Part shown: piece after piece, positions 1 to 8,509 of the stretch
Layout: every line of letters starts with the position of its first letter
Numbering within the stretch: position 1 is the stretch's first letter
Assembly (NCBI GenBank): GCA_020632995.1
Contig: JACKEN010000025.1
Span: 1 to 64,000 of the forward strand
Origin: Deltaproteobacteria bacterium
GTDB lineage: Bacteria; Myxococcota; Kuafuiibacteriia; Kuafuiibacteriales; Kuafuiibacteriaceae
Direction of reading: 5' to 3'
Length of the DNA stretch: 64,000 nt
Translations under genes and position numbers: made by a program
Notes under the pieces: model-generated
What the model saw: the letters and a program-made list of their open reading frames with translations, nothing else
The model's database searches: none
Told to the model about the DNA's origin: nothing

Positions 1-247
1 CGGCCTCGACCAGGTCGACGACCCCCACGATGTTCGGGTGGTGGAGCTCGGCCAGGAGTTGGGCCTCCTGGACCAGGGCCGCGCGTGCGGCCGCGTCCTC
101 TGTGAGGAGCCGCTTGATGGCCACCGGGCGGACCAACATGCCCTCCGCCCCCACGGCCTCCGCCGCGAAGACCTCGGCGAAGCCGCCGTGGCCCAGGCGT
201 CGACCCAGGCGGTAGGTGGTCACCGCCTCGATGCGCTCGCCGCTCAT
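1..247 (-). CDS. Ser/Thr protein kinase, N-terminal part (runs off the left edge)
   Basis: Only the first 82 codons are present. The start ATG at 247 overlaps the stop of the preceding minus-strand gene (ATGA), so the two are probably translationally coupled. The protein opens MSGERIEAVTTYRLGRRLG, and the visible part carries the glycine-rich loop GHGGFAEVF, the ATP-binding lysine in VAIK, and the LLAELHHPNIVGVVDL stretch that follows the alpha-C glutamate. This is the N-lobe of a Hanks-type kinase. The catalytic loop, any membrane segment and any sensor domain lie outside the window. It probably phosphorylates Ser/Thr on regulatory proteins, but the target is unknown. Confidence 0.85.
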   Translation of the reverse strand, partial: MSGERIEAVTTYRLGRRLGHGGFAEVFAAEAVGAEGMLVRPVAIKRLLTEDAAARAALVQEAQLLAELHHPNIVGVVDLVEA

Positions 248-483
248 CGCAGCGCCGCGGCCGAGGTCGCGTCCACCACCGCCAGCTCCTCACCCTCCGG
301 CCACCGCCCGTTCCGCAGGTCCTTCACGATGTCCTCGGCCTCCCGACGCACATACGGGCCCAGGTGACGGATCACGCGCCCGTTGCGGCGGAGCACCACA
401 AAGGACGCGTGCTCGGACCGCGGGAGCGTCGCCGGCTCGCATTCGACCAGGCCCCAGCGCGCATTCTTGTCGGGACAGATCAA
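244..483 (-). CDS. small hypothetical protein upstream of a kinase, start uncertain
   Basis: The reading frame ends at 244 in a four-base overlap with the kinase start. Its last ~80 codons look like protein: charged, with segments such as ASFVVLRRNGRVIRHLGPY and EAEDIVKDLRNGRW. There is no ATG in the plausible region. I placed the start at a TTG (483), but the frame stays open to about 560 and another rare start is possible. The short basic, hydrophobic pattern resembles small domain proteins that report a local sequence to a kinase, but I do not recognise a family. The overlap with the kinase gene is the best evidence that it is real. Confidence 0.4.
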   Translation of the reverse strand: MICPDKNARWGLVECEPATLPRSEHASFVVLRRNGRVIRHLGPYVRREAEDIVKDLRNGRWPEGEELAVVDATSAAALR

Positions 484-597
484 GGCCAGGAGCAGGTGCT
501 CCGCGCCGTCGCGCGGGAAGGGGCGGTGCTTCGCGACGCAGATCGGGCCCTCGAACCGCTGGTGGCCCGGGCGCGCGGATGGGTCTATACCGGGATC

Positions 598-885
598 ATG
601 GCCCGGATCCGCCGCGTGGTCCTCGACACCCTGAAGCCCCACGTGCCCTCCATCGTGGACGTGGCGTCCCGGCTCGGCGGGCTGCCCGGGGTGTCCGGCG
701 TGAACATCGCGATCTACGAGATCGACCTGAAGGTGGAGAACGCGAAGGTCACCATCGAGGGCGAGGACATCCAGTACGACGCGGTCCGCGCCCTCCTCGG
801 GGAGCTGGGCGTCGCCATCCACTCCATCGACGAGGTGGTGGCGGGCAAGGAGATCGTGGAGGCCTCCGCCACGCCCCAGGACTGA
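598..885 (+). CDS. DUF211 family protein
   Basis: A 95-residue protein starting MARIRRVVLDTLKPHVPSIV, with the family's NIAIYEID, VTIEGEDI and IHSIDEVVAG blocks. Length and motifs match DUF211, a small ferredoxin-like-fold family best known from archaea; its biochemical role is not established. The gene lies 12 bp before a VIT/CCC1-like membrane protein gene, so the two are very likely co-transcribed. As I recall, the same pairing occurs in archaeal genomes, which suggests the small protein serves the transporter, for example as a metal-responsive or regulatory subunit. That role is inference. Confidence 0.88.
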   Translation: MARIRRVVLDTLKPHVPSIVDVASRLGGLPGVSGVNIAIYEIDLKVENAKVTIEGEDIQYDAVRALLGELGVAIHSIDEVVAGKEIVEASATPQD

Positions 886-897
886 GCCCGGGCCGCC

Positions 898-1488
898 ATG
901 CCGCTCCCCAACCTGAAAGACGCCTTGCAGCGCTATGACGACCTGGTTGGGGTCGGCGAGATCGCGCGGCGCTACTTCGCGATGAACGCCTTCGACGGCG
1001 TGGTCACCATCATCGGGGTGCTCGCCGGCTGCTGGATGGCGGGCGTAGAGGAGGTCCGGGTGGTGCTCGTGACCGGCCTGACCACCGCCGCCGCGATCGC
1101 GGTCTCGGGGTTCTGGGGCGCCTACCTCACCGAGTCGGCGGAGCGCGCGCGGGACATCCGCGAGCTCGAGGCCCAGACCCTCACCTCGCTCGAGGGCACC
1201 TCGCACGCCCGGGCGGCCCGGGTCGCGGTGTGGATCGTCACCGCGGTCGACGGCCTGTCACCCTTCCTCGCCGCGGTGCTGGTGCTGACCCCCTTCCTCA
1301 TCCCCGGGTGGACCGACGTGATCTTCGAGCGCTACGCCACCGCCTTGGGTCTGGCCCTGGTGGTGCTGTTCGGGCTCGGGCTCTTCCTCGGGAGGATCTC
1401 GCGCGGGAGCGCGCTCGTCTACGGGCTCAAGACGCTGGTGGCGGGGGTGCTGGCGATCGCGATCAGCCTGCTCCTGGGGCGCCTGTAG
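898..1488 (+). CDS. VIT1/CCC1-like membrane transporter (TIGR00267-like)
   Basis: A 196-residue integral membrane protein. It has an N-terminal amphipathic segment (KDALQRYDDLVGVGEIARRY), the signature AMNAFDGVVTIIGVLAG on the first membrane helix, and about five hydrophobic segments. A soluble charged stretch (about residues 78-110, SAERARDIRELEAQTLTSLEG) sits between helices 2 and 3, as in VIT1/CCC1-type iron and manganese transporters. The length fits the short prokaryotic/archaeal TIGR00267 group. It follows the DUF211 gene by 12 bp and probably forms a unit with it. The transported metal cannot be read from sequence; ferrous iron or manganese would be the default guess. Confidence 0.82.
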   Translation: MPLPNLKDALQRYDDLVGVGEIARRYFAMNAFDGVVTIIGVLAGCWMAGVEEVRVVLVTGLTTAAAIAVSGFWGAYLTESAERARDIRELEAQTLTSLEGTSHARAARVAVWIVTAVDGLSPFLAAVLVLTPFLIPGWTDVIFERYATALGLALVVLFGLGLFLGRISRGSALVYGLKTLVAGVLAIAISLLLGRL

Positions 1489-1494
1489 CCGAGC

Positions 1495-3777
1495 TCAGGC
1501 GTCCGCGGCCAGCAGCAGGCGCTCAAAGGGGCCGAGCTCCAGCTCGATCGCGTCCCCGCGGGCCCGGACGGCGACCCGGGCGGGGTGGTCGTCACCGCGC
1601 CTGCTCCGGATCTCGGTGCCCAGCAGGTCCAGCACAGGACCCCCCTCGAGCGATCCGAGGTGCGGCTCGAGCTCGGCGCGTGAGAGGGTGATCGTCCGCC
1701 GCTCGGCGCTGAGGTTCTCGAGCGCCACCACCGCAGGCTGGCCTTCGGCGCTTCGGACCCCGGCGAAGACGCCCGGTTCCGCCACCGTGAGCCGCTGGAG
1801 CGTCGCGCTCTTCAGGGCGGGGACGCGGTCACGGAGCGCGTTCAGCGCCGGGAGCAGCTCCACCGCGGCGTAGCGAGCCTCGAGCTTCTGCATGAACGCC
1901 TCGGCCGGGATCCCGCCTCGCTGCCGGTCCCGCGTGTCGCGAGCCCCGTCGAGGGTGGTCTCGCAGCCCAGGTCGTTCAGGATGGCGTGGCGGCGGCGCT
2001 GCTCGGAGGCCTCGAACTCCGCGTTGTCGCGCCACCCGATCTCGTCGCCGAAGTAGATCACCGGCACGCCCGGAGTCATGTAGAGCAGGAAGAGCGACGC
2101 GGCGATGCGCTCCGGCGCGCCTCCCAGCGCGTCGCCCGCCCGGATGCTGAAGCCACGGTCGGCGAAGGGCGCGGCGCCCGCGTCCAGGAGGATCTGGTTC
2201 ACGGACTCCAGGAGCTCCGGAGGGAGCTTCCCCTTCAGGAACCACTCGTCGTGGTGTCCGAGGATGTTGAGGGGCTGGGCGGTGTCCGGCACCTCCGCGC
2301 GCTCGTCGAGCGTCCGCCAGTAGTGCTCCACGTCGCCGGTGAGGAGCGTGGCGAGGAGGGTGGGCTTCATCTGGAAGTCGAACAGCCCGTCACCCTCGGA
2401 TGTCGTCCGCACCCCGAGCAGCTCGGTGGGTTCGCCGTAGTACTTCTCGGGCTGCGGGAAGCTCACCTCGGGGAGCGTCACCCCCTTCTTGGGGACCACG
2501 TGGAACAGGAAGCTCTTGAACAGCGCCTGCAACGCGTGGGTGCCCTCCAGGTTCTCGAAGTTGGTGCCGGGCTCCTTGAACCAGTGCGGCGCGGCGTCCA
2601 TGCGCTTGCCGACGTTGCCGACGTTCGCCTCGCTGCCCAGCAGCTGCAGGAGCTCCTCGAGCACCTCGGGGTGCCTCAGGTTCACGTCCAGCTGGAACGG
2701 GTAGAAGCTGTGGAAGAGCTGGTGCGTCTGAGGGCCCTGCTCACCCTGGACCTCCACGTCGATCCAGGGGTGATCCGTCGCCTCGAAGATCCGCCACACC
2801 ACCGACGTCTCGCCGTCCGGATGCTGGATGATGTACCGGGGGCGGCCGTCTTCGCCTTCCACCGGGTCCTTCACGAGCAGGCGGGCGCCGTCGACGGTGA
2901 CGAAGTGATCGAGCAGCGAGAGCTCTCCCCGGAGCAGGCGTTGGAACTTCTCATGGCGCGTGGATATGTGGTTCGCGGGGATGTCCGTCATGACCCGGAA
3001 GCCTCGCGCCACCGCGACCTCCATGAAGCGCTCGTAGGCCGCCTTGCCGCCGAGCGCCTCCGCCGGCTCGAACCTGGACACGTCGTAGCCACCGTCACCT
3101 CCCGGCGACTCGTAGTGCGGCAGGAGGAAGACGTTCCGGATCCCGAGCTCCTCCAGGTAGTCCAGCTGCCCGATCAGGCTGTCGAAGGTCGCGGCGCCAC
3201 CCTCGCGCGGCACCCCGAAGTGCTGGACGTAGGCGTAGTAGATCGGATCGGTGTACCAGTCGCGGGGGAGGCCTTCGTACATCTCGGTGACGTGGTGCGG
3301 CTGACTGGCTCGCGTCTCGATCATCGTGCGGAAGAAACGAACCGCGATCTCGTCGGCGCGATCGGGGTTGATCTGCTGGGCCACCGACCACACGTGCTCC
3401 ACGTCGGCCTGGGTCGTGTACGCCTCGAGGAAGGGCGTCCAGGCGTTGGGCTGCTCGAACGCGGTCCGCAGCGCGTGCGCCTCCTTGGCCACGTTCAGGT
3501 CCCCGCGCGCCGGGAGCAGCTCCAGCCGGTGCCGCTGACGCATGGTGAGGGCCGGCGCGTCCACCGCCTTGGCCGGCGACTTCACCGTGCTGCGGCGACG
3601 GCGACCCACCGGTTGATCGGTCGCGGGTGTCCGAACCTCTTCGCCGCCGACCCGCGACGGACGCGGGCCGTCAGAGACGGCCTCGGCCGCGCTCGGTCGG
3701 GCCGCCGCGGGCGGGGCGCTCGCCCGACTCGCGGGAGTAGAGGGCGTGGGGCGGACGCTGAGATCGGCGCTCCTCAT
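1495..3777 (-). CDS. GH13 alpha-amylase-family glycoside hydrolase or transglycosidase
   Basis: About 760 residues. The first ~75 residues are a low-complexity Pro/Ala/Ser/Arg-rich tail. A (beta/alpha)8 GH13 catalytic domain follows, with DIPANHIS (about 265, region I), GKRMDAAPHW (nucleophile Asp near 394, region II) and LGHHDEW (near 508, region IV), then PGVPVIYFGDEIGW. A beta-sandwich C-domain ends the protein. The helical segment before the barrel resembles amylosucrase/trehalose-synthase-type enzymes, so a transglycosidase acting on alpha-1,4 or alpha-1,1 glucans is as likely as a hydrolase. ATG 3777 was chosen; an in-frame GTG at 3798 adds seven residues. It lies 87 bp downstream of the O-antigen-ligase-like gene on the same strand. 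Confidence 0.88.
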   Translation of the reverse strand: MRSADLSVRPTPSTPASRASAPPAAARPSAAEAVSDGPRPSRVGGEEVRTPATDQPVGRRRRSTVKSPAKAVDAPALTMRQRHRLELLPARGDLNVAKEAHALRTAFEQPNAWTPFLEAYTTQADVEHVWSVAQQINPDRADEIAVRFFRTMIETRASQPHHVTEMYEGLPRDWYTDPIYYAYVQHFGVPREGGAATFDSLIGQLDYLEELGIRNVFLLPHYESPGGDGGYDVSRFEPAEALGGKAAYERFMEVAVARGFRVMTDIPANHISTRHEKFQRLLRGELSLLDHFVTVDGARLLVKDPVEGEDGRPRYIIQHPDGETSVVWRIFEATDHPWIDVEVQGEQGPQTHQLFHSFYPFQLDVNLRHPEVLEELLQLLGSEANVGNVGKRMDAAPHWFKEPGTNFENLEGTHALQALFKSFLFHVVPKKGVTLPEVSFPQPEKYYGEPTELLGVRTTSEGDGLFDFQMKPTLLATLLTGDVEHYWRTLDERAEVPDTAQPLNILGHHDEWFLKGKLPPELLESVNQILLDAGAAPFADRGFSIRAGDALGGAPERIAASLFLLYMTPGVPVIYFGDEIGWRDNAEFEASEQRRRHAILNDLGCETTLDGARDTRDRQRGGIPAEAFMQKLEARYAAVELLPALNALRDRVPALKSATLQRLTVAEPGVFAGVRSAEGQPAVVALENLSAERRTITLSRAELEPHLGSLEGGPVLDLLGTEIRSRRGDDHPARVAVRARGDAIELELGPFERLLLAADA

Positions 3778-3864
3778 CCCCGGAGAGTACCGCAGCACGC
3801 ACCGCCTAGCACTTACCCGTGTGGTGAAATGTCTGGCTAGCCGCGAGGCCCAGCCCGAGAAGCG

Positions 3865-5769
3865 TCAGCCGTGCCGGCTGCCCGCCGGCAAGGGCGCCTG
3901 CTCCACGAGGTCGATCTCCTCGAGGTCGATGCCCTTCTTCTTGCCCGGCGCGCCCCAGCGGGGCGGCGGCCGCGACTCCTTGGTCTCCACCGGCTTCAGC
4001 CAGTCGAGCCGGTCGCCGGTGCGGCGCGCGATCTCGAGCGCCAGCGGGCCCACCACCATGTGCCAGTAGACGTAGTCGTACCACTGGAACGAGTTGAAGG
4101 AGAGCACGATGGCGGACGAGATGGAGCCCGACTCCAGGCCGAGGCAGATCGCCCCGAACCACTCCCAGCCGGGGTAGTCGCGCATCCTCCGCCGCGCTCT
4201 CCTATAACAGAGCGTAGAGAGCAGGAACGCGCCCGCCCACACCGTGGCGCCGACCACCCCGTACTCGGCCAGCAGCTGCAGCCACGTGTTGTGCGCCTGC
4301 AAGCCACGTTGCCCTTTATAGGGGTCGGTGAAGTCGGTCTCCTCGGCCGAGACCACCGGATAGTTCAGCGGCCCGATGCCCATCACCGGGTGCCGGTGCC
4401 ACAGGTCGATGGCCAGGGCCCACAGCACCAGGCGCTCGCCCTTGGAGGGCTCCACCTGCCCCTCCACCCAGGGGTTGGTGTCCTTGGGCCCCATGATCGT
4501 GCCCATCTTCTCCCAGAACGACTCCGGCGCCGCGACGAGGAAGCCGCTCGTGGCCATGAGGGCGAGGCCGATCGCGAGGCCGCGGCGGGTGGTGTTCACC
4601 AGCCAGTAGCCGAGGCCGCCGATCATCGCGAGCAGGCCGGCGCGCGAGCCGGAGGCCAGCACGCCGAGGGCGTAGGAGCCGGCCACGCCGAGGAAGATCA
4701 GCTTCTCGATCGTGCGCTTCGAGTTGATGGCGAGGCCGAAGGCGACGGGAGCGACGGTGACGATGATCGCGCCGAGGAAGTTGGCCTCACCGCCCTGCCC
4801 GCCCGCGTTGTCGGCGCGCCCACCGTACTGGAGCCAGTAGGTCACGCCGTTCATGCAGATGTGCCAGGTGCCGAACATCCACGCGTACACGAAGAGCCGG
4901 AACTGCTGCGCGGTGCGGACCGAGAGCAGGATCGCGGACAGCGGGATCAACAGGAGCACCGCCACCATCACCCGCGGCGCGGCGTTGTCGTACGAGTACA
5001 CCGCGTTCTTCGCGCCGATGTACGTGAGCACCACGAACACCACGTGGAGCCAGAAGCCCGGGTTGGTCAGCACGCCGCCGATCGGGCCCTGGGGCAGCGG
5101 GAGGCCGAGCGGCCCGCGGGACGCAGCAGACTGGGCCGCGGTGGCGGCGTCCGCCTTCATCGCGTCGTCCACGTTCTTGTTGATGATGTCGGGCAGGATT
5201 CGGTCGAGCGCCTCGTCCAACAGCGGCATGGCGCGCTCCTGCACCGCCACCCGCAAGTTGCCCTTCGTGGCCCCCCAGGCCAGGTTCAGGATCTTCAGGA
5301 TCTCCTGCTCGGCCTGATCCGCCGCGGTGGCGATCGTGGTCTGCACCGCCCGGTGCACCGGGATGTAGAGCGCGGCCGGGCACTGCTTGGCGACCACGTC
5401 CAGGGCCAGCGCCTCCGCCGCGGTCACCGCGGCCTGGCGGATCTCGCCCGGGAGCTTGTTCTGGACCACCGCCAGGCCCAGGGCCTCCTTCATGGCGTCC
5501 CGGCTCGCGTCGATCGCCGCCTTGCCCGCCTTGAGCGCCTGCTCGTGCAGCTCCTTGTTCCCCCACTTATGGAACAGGGCGTAGTAAAAGAAGCTGGAGA
5601 GGACGGCGAGGCCGAAGAAGGCAGCCTGGTAGGGCGCGCCGGGGACCTTGAACTCGACGTGCGGGATGGCGAAGTAGACGTAGGCGCCGGCGCACACCAG
5701 CCACACCGGATCCCTGAACGCCATGATCGCGACTGCTGCGAGCCCGACGAAGAAGATGGCCTGCCACAC
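3865..5769 (-). CDS. O-antigen ligase/polymerase-like (Wzy/WaaL-type) membrane protein
   Basis: About 634 residues from a GTG at 5769; further upstream the frame runs antisense to the HAD gene and is not protein-like. There are about 12 hydrophobic segments. The Wzy/WaaL landmarks are SGSRAGLLAMIGGLGY, a large loop with WHRHPVMGIGPLNYP, and AHNTWLQLLAEYGVVG. Such enzymes polymerise O-units or ligate polysaccharide to a lipid carrier at the periplasmic face. Unusual is a ~150-residue soluble, Ala/Lys/Glu-rich helical insert (about residues 70-225) between the early and later membrane helices. The C-terminal ~40 residues are polar and probably cytoplasmic. The partner polysaccharide is unknown, since no glycosyltransferase cluster surrounds it. 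Confidence 0.82.
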   Translation of the reverse strand: MWQAIFFVGLAAVAIMAFRDPVWLVCAGAYVYFAIPHVEFKVPGAPYQAAFFGLAVLSSFFYYALFHKWGNKELHEQALKAGKAAIDASRDAMKEALGLAVVQNKLPGEIRQAAVTAAEALALDVVAKQCPAALYIPVHRAVQTTIATAADQAEQEILKILNLAWGATKGNLRVAVQERAMPLLDEALDRILPDIINKNVDDAMKADAATAAQSAASRGPLGLPLPQGPIGGVLTNPGFWLHVVFVVLTYIGAKNAVYSYDNAAPRVMVAVLLLIPLSAILLSVRTAQQFRLFVYAWMFGTWHICMNGVTYWLQYGGRADNAGGQGGEANFLGAIIVTVAPVAFGLAINSKRTIEKLIFLGVAGSYALGVLASGSRAGLLAMIGGLGYWLVNTTRRGLAIGLALMATSGFLVAAPESFWEKMGTIMGPKDTNPWVEGQVEPSKGERLVLWALAIDLWHRHPVMGIGPLNYPVVSAEETDFTDPYKGQRGLQAHNTWLQLLAEYGVVGATVWAGAFLLSTLCYRRARRRMRDYPGWEWFGAICLGLESGSISSAIVLSFNSFQWYDYVYWHMVVGPLALEIARRTGDRLDWLKPVETKESRPPPRWGAPGKKKGIDLEEIDLVEQAPLPAGSRHG

Positions 5770-5823
5770 GGACGCGGGATTATGGACCCGTCCTTGCGCC
5801 TCGCCACAAGGGGGCCCGACCCC

Positions 5824-6537
5824 ATGAGCGCCCCCATCCGCTTCGTCTACCTGGACGCGGGCGGCACCCTCATCGATCCCTTCCCCTCGGTCGGCGCCAT
5901 CTACGCCCGGGCCGGGCGCGCGTTCGGGCTCCACGCGAGCGAGGCCGAGCTGGGCGCCGCGTTCGCGTCGGTCTGGCGCGACACCCGCGCGGCCGAGGGC
6001 GTGCGCATGATGACCTTCGGGCTCGACGAGCCCGCCACCCACGCGTTCTGGCGCGGCGTCGTGTTCGAGGTGCTCGACGCGGTGCGCTTCACCGGCGACC
6101 GGGAGGGCTGCTTTCGCGCGTTCTTCGCGGCCTTCGAGACCCCGGAGGCGTGGCGCGTCTACCCCGACGTGGCCCCGCTCCTCGACGGCCTGGCCGCGCG
6201 CGGGGTGCCGGCGGGGGTGCTGTCCAACTGGGACTTCCGGCTCCCGCCCCTGTTGGCGCGCCTCGGGCTGATCCCGCGCCTGGACCCGCTCGTGGTGTCC
6301 TGCTTCGAGGGCGTCGCCAAGCCCGACCCCGAGCTCTATCGCCGGGCCGCGGCACGTATCGGGGTTCCACCAGAGCAGATCCTCTACGTCGGCGACCACC
6401 GGGACCTGGACCTCGAGCCGGCCCTCGAGGCGGGGTTCGATGCCTACCTGATCCGCCGGCGGGGGCCGTCCGAGGATCCGAGGGTAATCACCAGTCTCAC
6501 CGCTCTCCTCGACCGCCTCCCCGGAGTATCCGATTAA
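5824..6537 (+). CDS. HAD-superfamily hydrolase (subfamily IA, REG-2/HDHD3-like)
   Basis: A 237-residue protein. Motif I is LDAGGTLIDP: the nucleophile Asp is present, but the usual second Asp of DxD is Gly, as in the REG-2/HDHD3-like branch. Motif II is VLSNWDF, motif III the Lys in GVAKPDPELY, and motif IV GDHRDLDLEPA. A helical cap lies between motifs I and II. ATG 5824 has an AAGGGGG purine run about 10 bp upstream. It is divergent from the O-antigen-ligase-like gene, with about 54 bp between starts. It probably hydrolyses a small phosphorylated metabolite; the altered motif I makes a standard phosphatase activity less certain. Confidence 0.88.
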   Translation: MSAPIRFVYLDAGGTLIDPFPSVGAIYARAGRAFGLHASEAELGAAFASVWRDTRAAEGVRMMTFGLDEPATHAFWRGVVFEVLDAVRFTGDREGCFRAFFAAFETPEAWRVYPDVAPLLDGLAARGVPAGVLSNWDFRLPPLLARLGLIPRLDPLVVSCFEGVAKPDPELYRRAAARIGVPPEQILYVGDHRDLDLEPALEAGFDAYLIRRRGPSEDPRVITSLTALLDRLPGVSD

Positions 6538-6578
6538 CGGGAGGCCCCAGGGTGCGCTAGAACCCGCACGGTCACGAC

Positions 6579-7826
6579 ATGCGCTTCGATCCCAACGCCC
6601 TGGAGGACGACACCGACGCCCCCACCCTGCCCCCGGTCCGCGCCCCGGCCCGCCCCTTCCTGTGGGGCACCGCCGGCGCGAGCGCCCTCGGCGCGGTGTT
6701 CGCGGCGGTGTCGACCCGCGACTTCATCAGCCACCTCGACCGCCAGCAGCACTCCATCCACTGCTCGCTGATGCCGGGCGGCGGGGCCAGCCTGGGCGAG
6801 AGCGGCTGCCGCACCGTGCTGATGAGCCCGTATTCCTCGGTGCTCCGCACCGAGCTGTGGGGCGGCGTGCCGATCAGCCTGCTCGCCTTCGCGGTGTTCG
6901 CGTACCTCGTGTACCGCAGCGCCGCCACCGCCCTCGAGCCCCGCGTGACGCGGCGCGACGCCGGCTATCTTTGGCTGGCGACCGGGCTGCCGGCGGCGAT
7001 GAGCGTCATCTACGGCCTGATCTCCACCCAGGCGCTCGGCGCGGTGTGCCAGGTGTGCCTGGGCATCTACATCTCGTCCACCCTCGCCTTCGTGCTCGCG
7101 GGGCTGGCGTTCCGCGGGTCCGAGCCCACCGGCGGCCACGCCTCGCCGTGGCCGATGTGGGGCCGCTGGTTCGCCGAGGGCGTCGTCACGGTGGTGGCCC
7201 TGGTCGGCCTGTACGTCGCGTTCGCGCCGAAGGGCGCCAAGGACGGCCAGGGGTGCGGGGTGTTGGCCCAGACCGCGGATCCGGGCCACGTGCTCGTCCC
7301 CTCGCCCTACTCCCGCGGCACCTCGGCGGTGATGGTGCTCGACCCGCTCTGCCCGGCCTGCCGCGGCTTCGACAAGCGCCTCGACGCCTCCGGCCTCGGC
7401 GCGCGCATGGACATGAAGTACGTCCTGTTCCCCCTCGACGCGTCCTGCAACTGGATGCTGACGGACAGCTTGCACCCCGGGGCCTGCGCGGTGAGCGAGG
7501 CGATGCTCTGCGATCCGAACAAGGCGCAGCAGGTGCTCGAGTGGGCCTTCGCCCACCAGGAGGAGCTCCTCGAGGGGGCCAGGAAGGGCGACGGGCCGCT
7601 GCGGGCCGAGCTCAAGATGAAGTTCCCGCACGTGCAGGGGTGCCTCGGCACCAACAAGGTGAAGGCCCAGTTGCGAAAGAGCCTGAAGTGGGGCGTGGCC
7701 AACGCGATCCCGGTCTTGACCCCGCAGCTCTTCGTGGGCGAGCGGCGGATGTGTGACGAGGACACCGACCTCGGCCTCGAGTACACCCTCACCACGATGC
7801 TGAACCAGGTGGAGGGCAAGCGATGA
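6579..7826 (+). CDS. vitamin K epoxide reductase (VKOR)-thioredoxin-like fusion
   Basis: A 415-residue membrane protein. Residues ~25-180 form a four-helix VKOR domain with loop cysteines Cys62 and Cys77 and the active-site CQVC (157-160). A fifth helix near 200-216 leads to a periplasmic thioredoxin-fold domain with CPAC at 258-261. VKOR homologues reoxidise a DsbA-like partner and pass electrons to quinone, so this fusion can make disulfides in exported proteins by itself. Further cysteines in the C-terminal domain (near 290, 305 and 312) resemble DsbA-like extensions. The stop overlaps the next start (ATGA). It heads a three-gene thiol operon, apt for a genome that exports many Cys-rich proteins. 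Confidence 0.9.
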   Translation: MRFDPNALEDDTDAPTLPPVRAPARPFLWGTAGASALGAVFAAVSTRDFISHLDRQQHSIHCSLMPGGGASLGESGCRTVLMSPYSSVLRTELWGGVPISLLAFAVFAYLVYRSAATALEPRVTRRDAGYLWLATGLPAAMSVIYGLISTQALGAVCQVCLGIYISSTLAFVLAGLAFRGSEPTGGHASPWPMWGRWFAEGVVTVVALVGLYVAFAPKGAKDGQGCGVLAQTADPGHVLVPSPYSRGTSAVMVLDPLCPACRGFDKRLDASGLGARMDMKYVLFPLDASCNWMLTDSLHPGACAVSEAMLCDPNKAQQVLEWAFAHQEELLEGARKGDGPLRAELKMKFPHVQGCLGTNKVKAQLRKSLKWGVANAIPVLTPQLFVGERRMCDEDTDLGLEYTLTTMLNQVEGKR

Positions 7827-8509
7827 ACACCGGACCGAAGATCCCACCCATCGTCCTGTGGCTGGTGAGCCTGGCCCTGCCCGCGGTGCTGGTCATCGTG
7901 TGGCTGAGGAGCGCCCAGGCCGAGCTGAACGCGGCGCCCGAGAGCACCCAGGACGTCGCGGTGGCGTCGATGACCGACGACGACTACTGCACCGCGGATC
8001 TGAAGCGCGTCTTGCGCCGGGTGGCGGGCGCCTGCGGCCTGCTCGCCGGGGCGGGGCGCGGCTGCCAGCCCTCCGACGCCAAGACGGTGGCCCAGATGAA
8101 CGACGCCGACTTCAACGCGCTGTTCGGGCCGATGAAGGACCGCACCCAGATCATCCAGTTCGACGCCGACGACACCACCCTGGACGAGGTGGGCCGCAAG
8201 GCGGTGGAGCAGGCGTGGGCCACGCAGGGCGGCGCGAGCTTCTTCTTCGTGGTGTCCCGGGCCAGCCCGGACGGGAACAAGGACCACAACCTGGAGCTGT
8301 CGAAGGAGCGCGCGGAGACGGTGATGAAGTACATCACCGCGCAGGATCCCGAGCTCGAGAAGCAGATCGGCCTGCTGTACCTGGGCGAGGAGTACGCCCA
8401 GCTGAGCGAGGAGTTCTGCGGGTGGCAGCGGAGCCGGAAGGACGACGAGTGCACCACGAAAGACATCAACCGCAGCGCGTTCGTGGCATGGATCGACTGC
8501 GCCATCTGA
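7823..8509 (+). CDS. membrane-anchored OmpA-like domain protein
   Basis: A 228-residue protein with one N-terminal membrane anchor (about residues 9-29) followed by a periplasmic region. An OmpA-like signature is visible as IQFDADDTTLDEVGRKAVEQ and later LELSKERAETVMKYI, typical of peptidoglycan-associated domains, although the canonical NR..R ending is degenerate. Several cysteines (YCTADLK, GACGLL, GCQPSD, FCGW, ECTT, DCAI) make it a candidate substrate or partner for the neighbouring thiol enzymes. The start overlaps the VKOR stop by four bases and its 3' end overlaps the next gene by 22 bp, so the three are surely one transcription unit. The peptidoglycan-binding role is inferred. Confidence 0.7.
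   Translation: MNTGPKIPPIVLWLVSLALPAVLVIVWLRSAQAELNAAPESTQDVAVASMTDDDYCTADLKRVLRRVAGACGLLAGAGRGCQPSDAKTVAQMNDADFNALFGPMKDRTQIIQFDADDTTLDEVGRKAVEQAWATQGGASFFFVVSRASPDGNKDHNLELSKERAETVMKYITAQDPELEKQIGLLYLGEEYAQLSEEFCGWQRSRKDDECTTKDINRSAFVAWIDCAI

Noticed and set aside
244..1206. Full 320-codon minus-strand frame through DUF211 and the transporter
   Set aside because: Only its last ~80-100 codons look like protein; the rest is antisense to two well-supported plus-strand genes.
3871..5823. Open plus-strand frame antisense to the O-antigen-ligase-like gene, leading into the HAD gene
   Set aside because: The sequence before ATG 5824 has no protein-like pattern and is explained by codon bias of the opposite strand.
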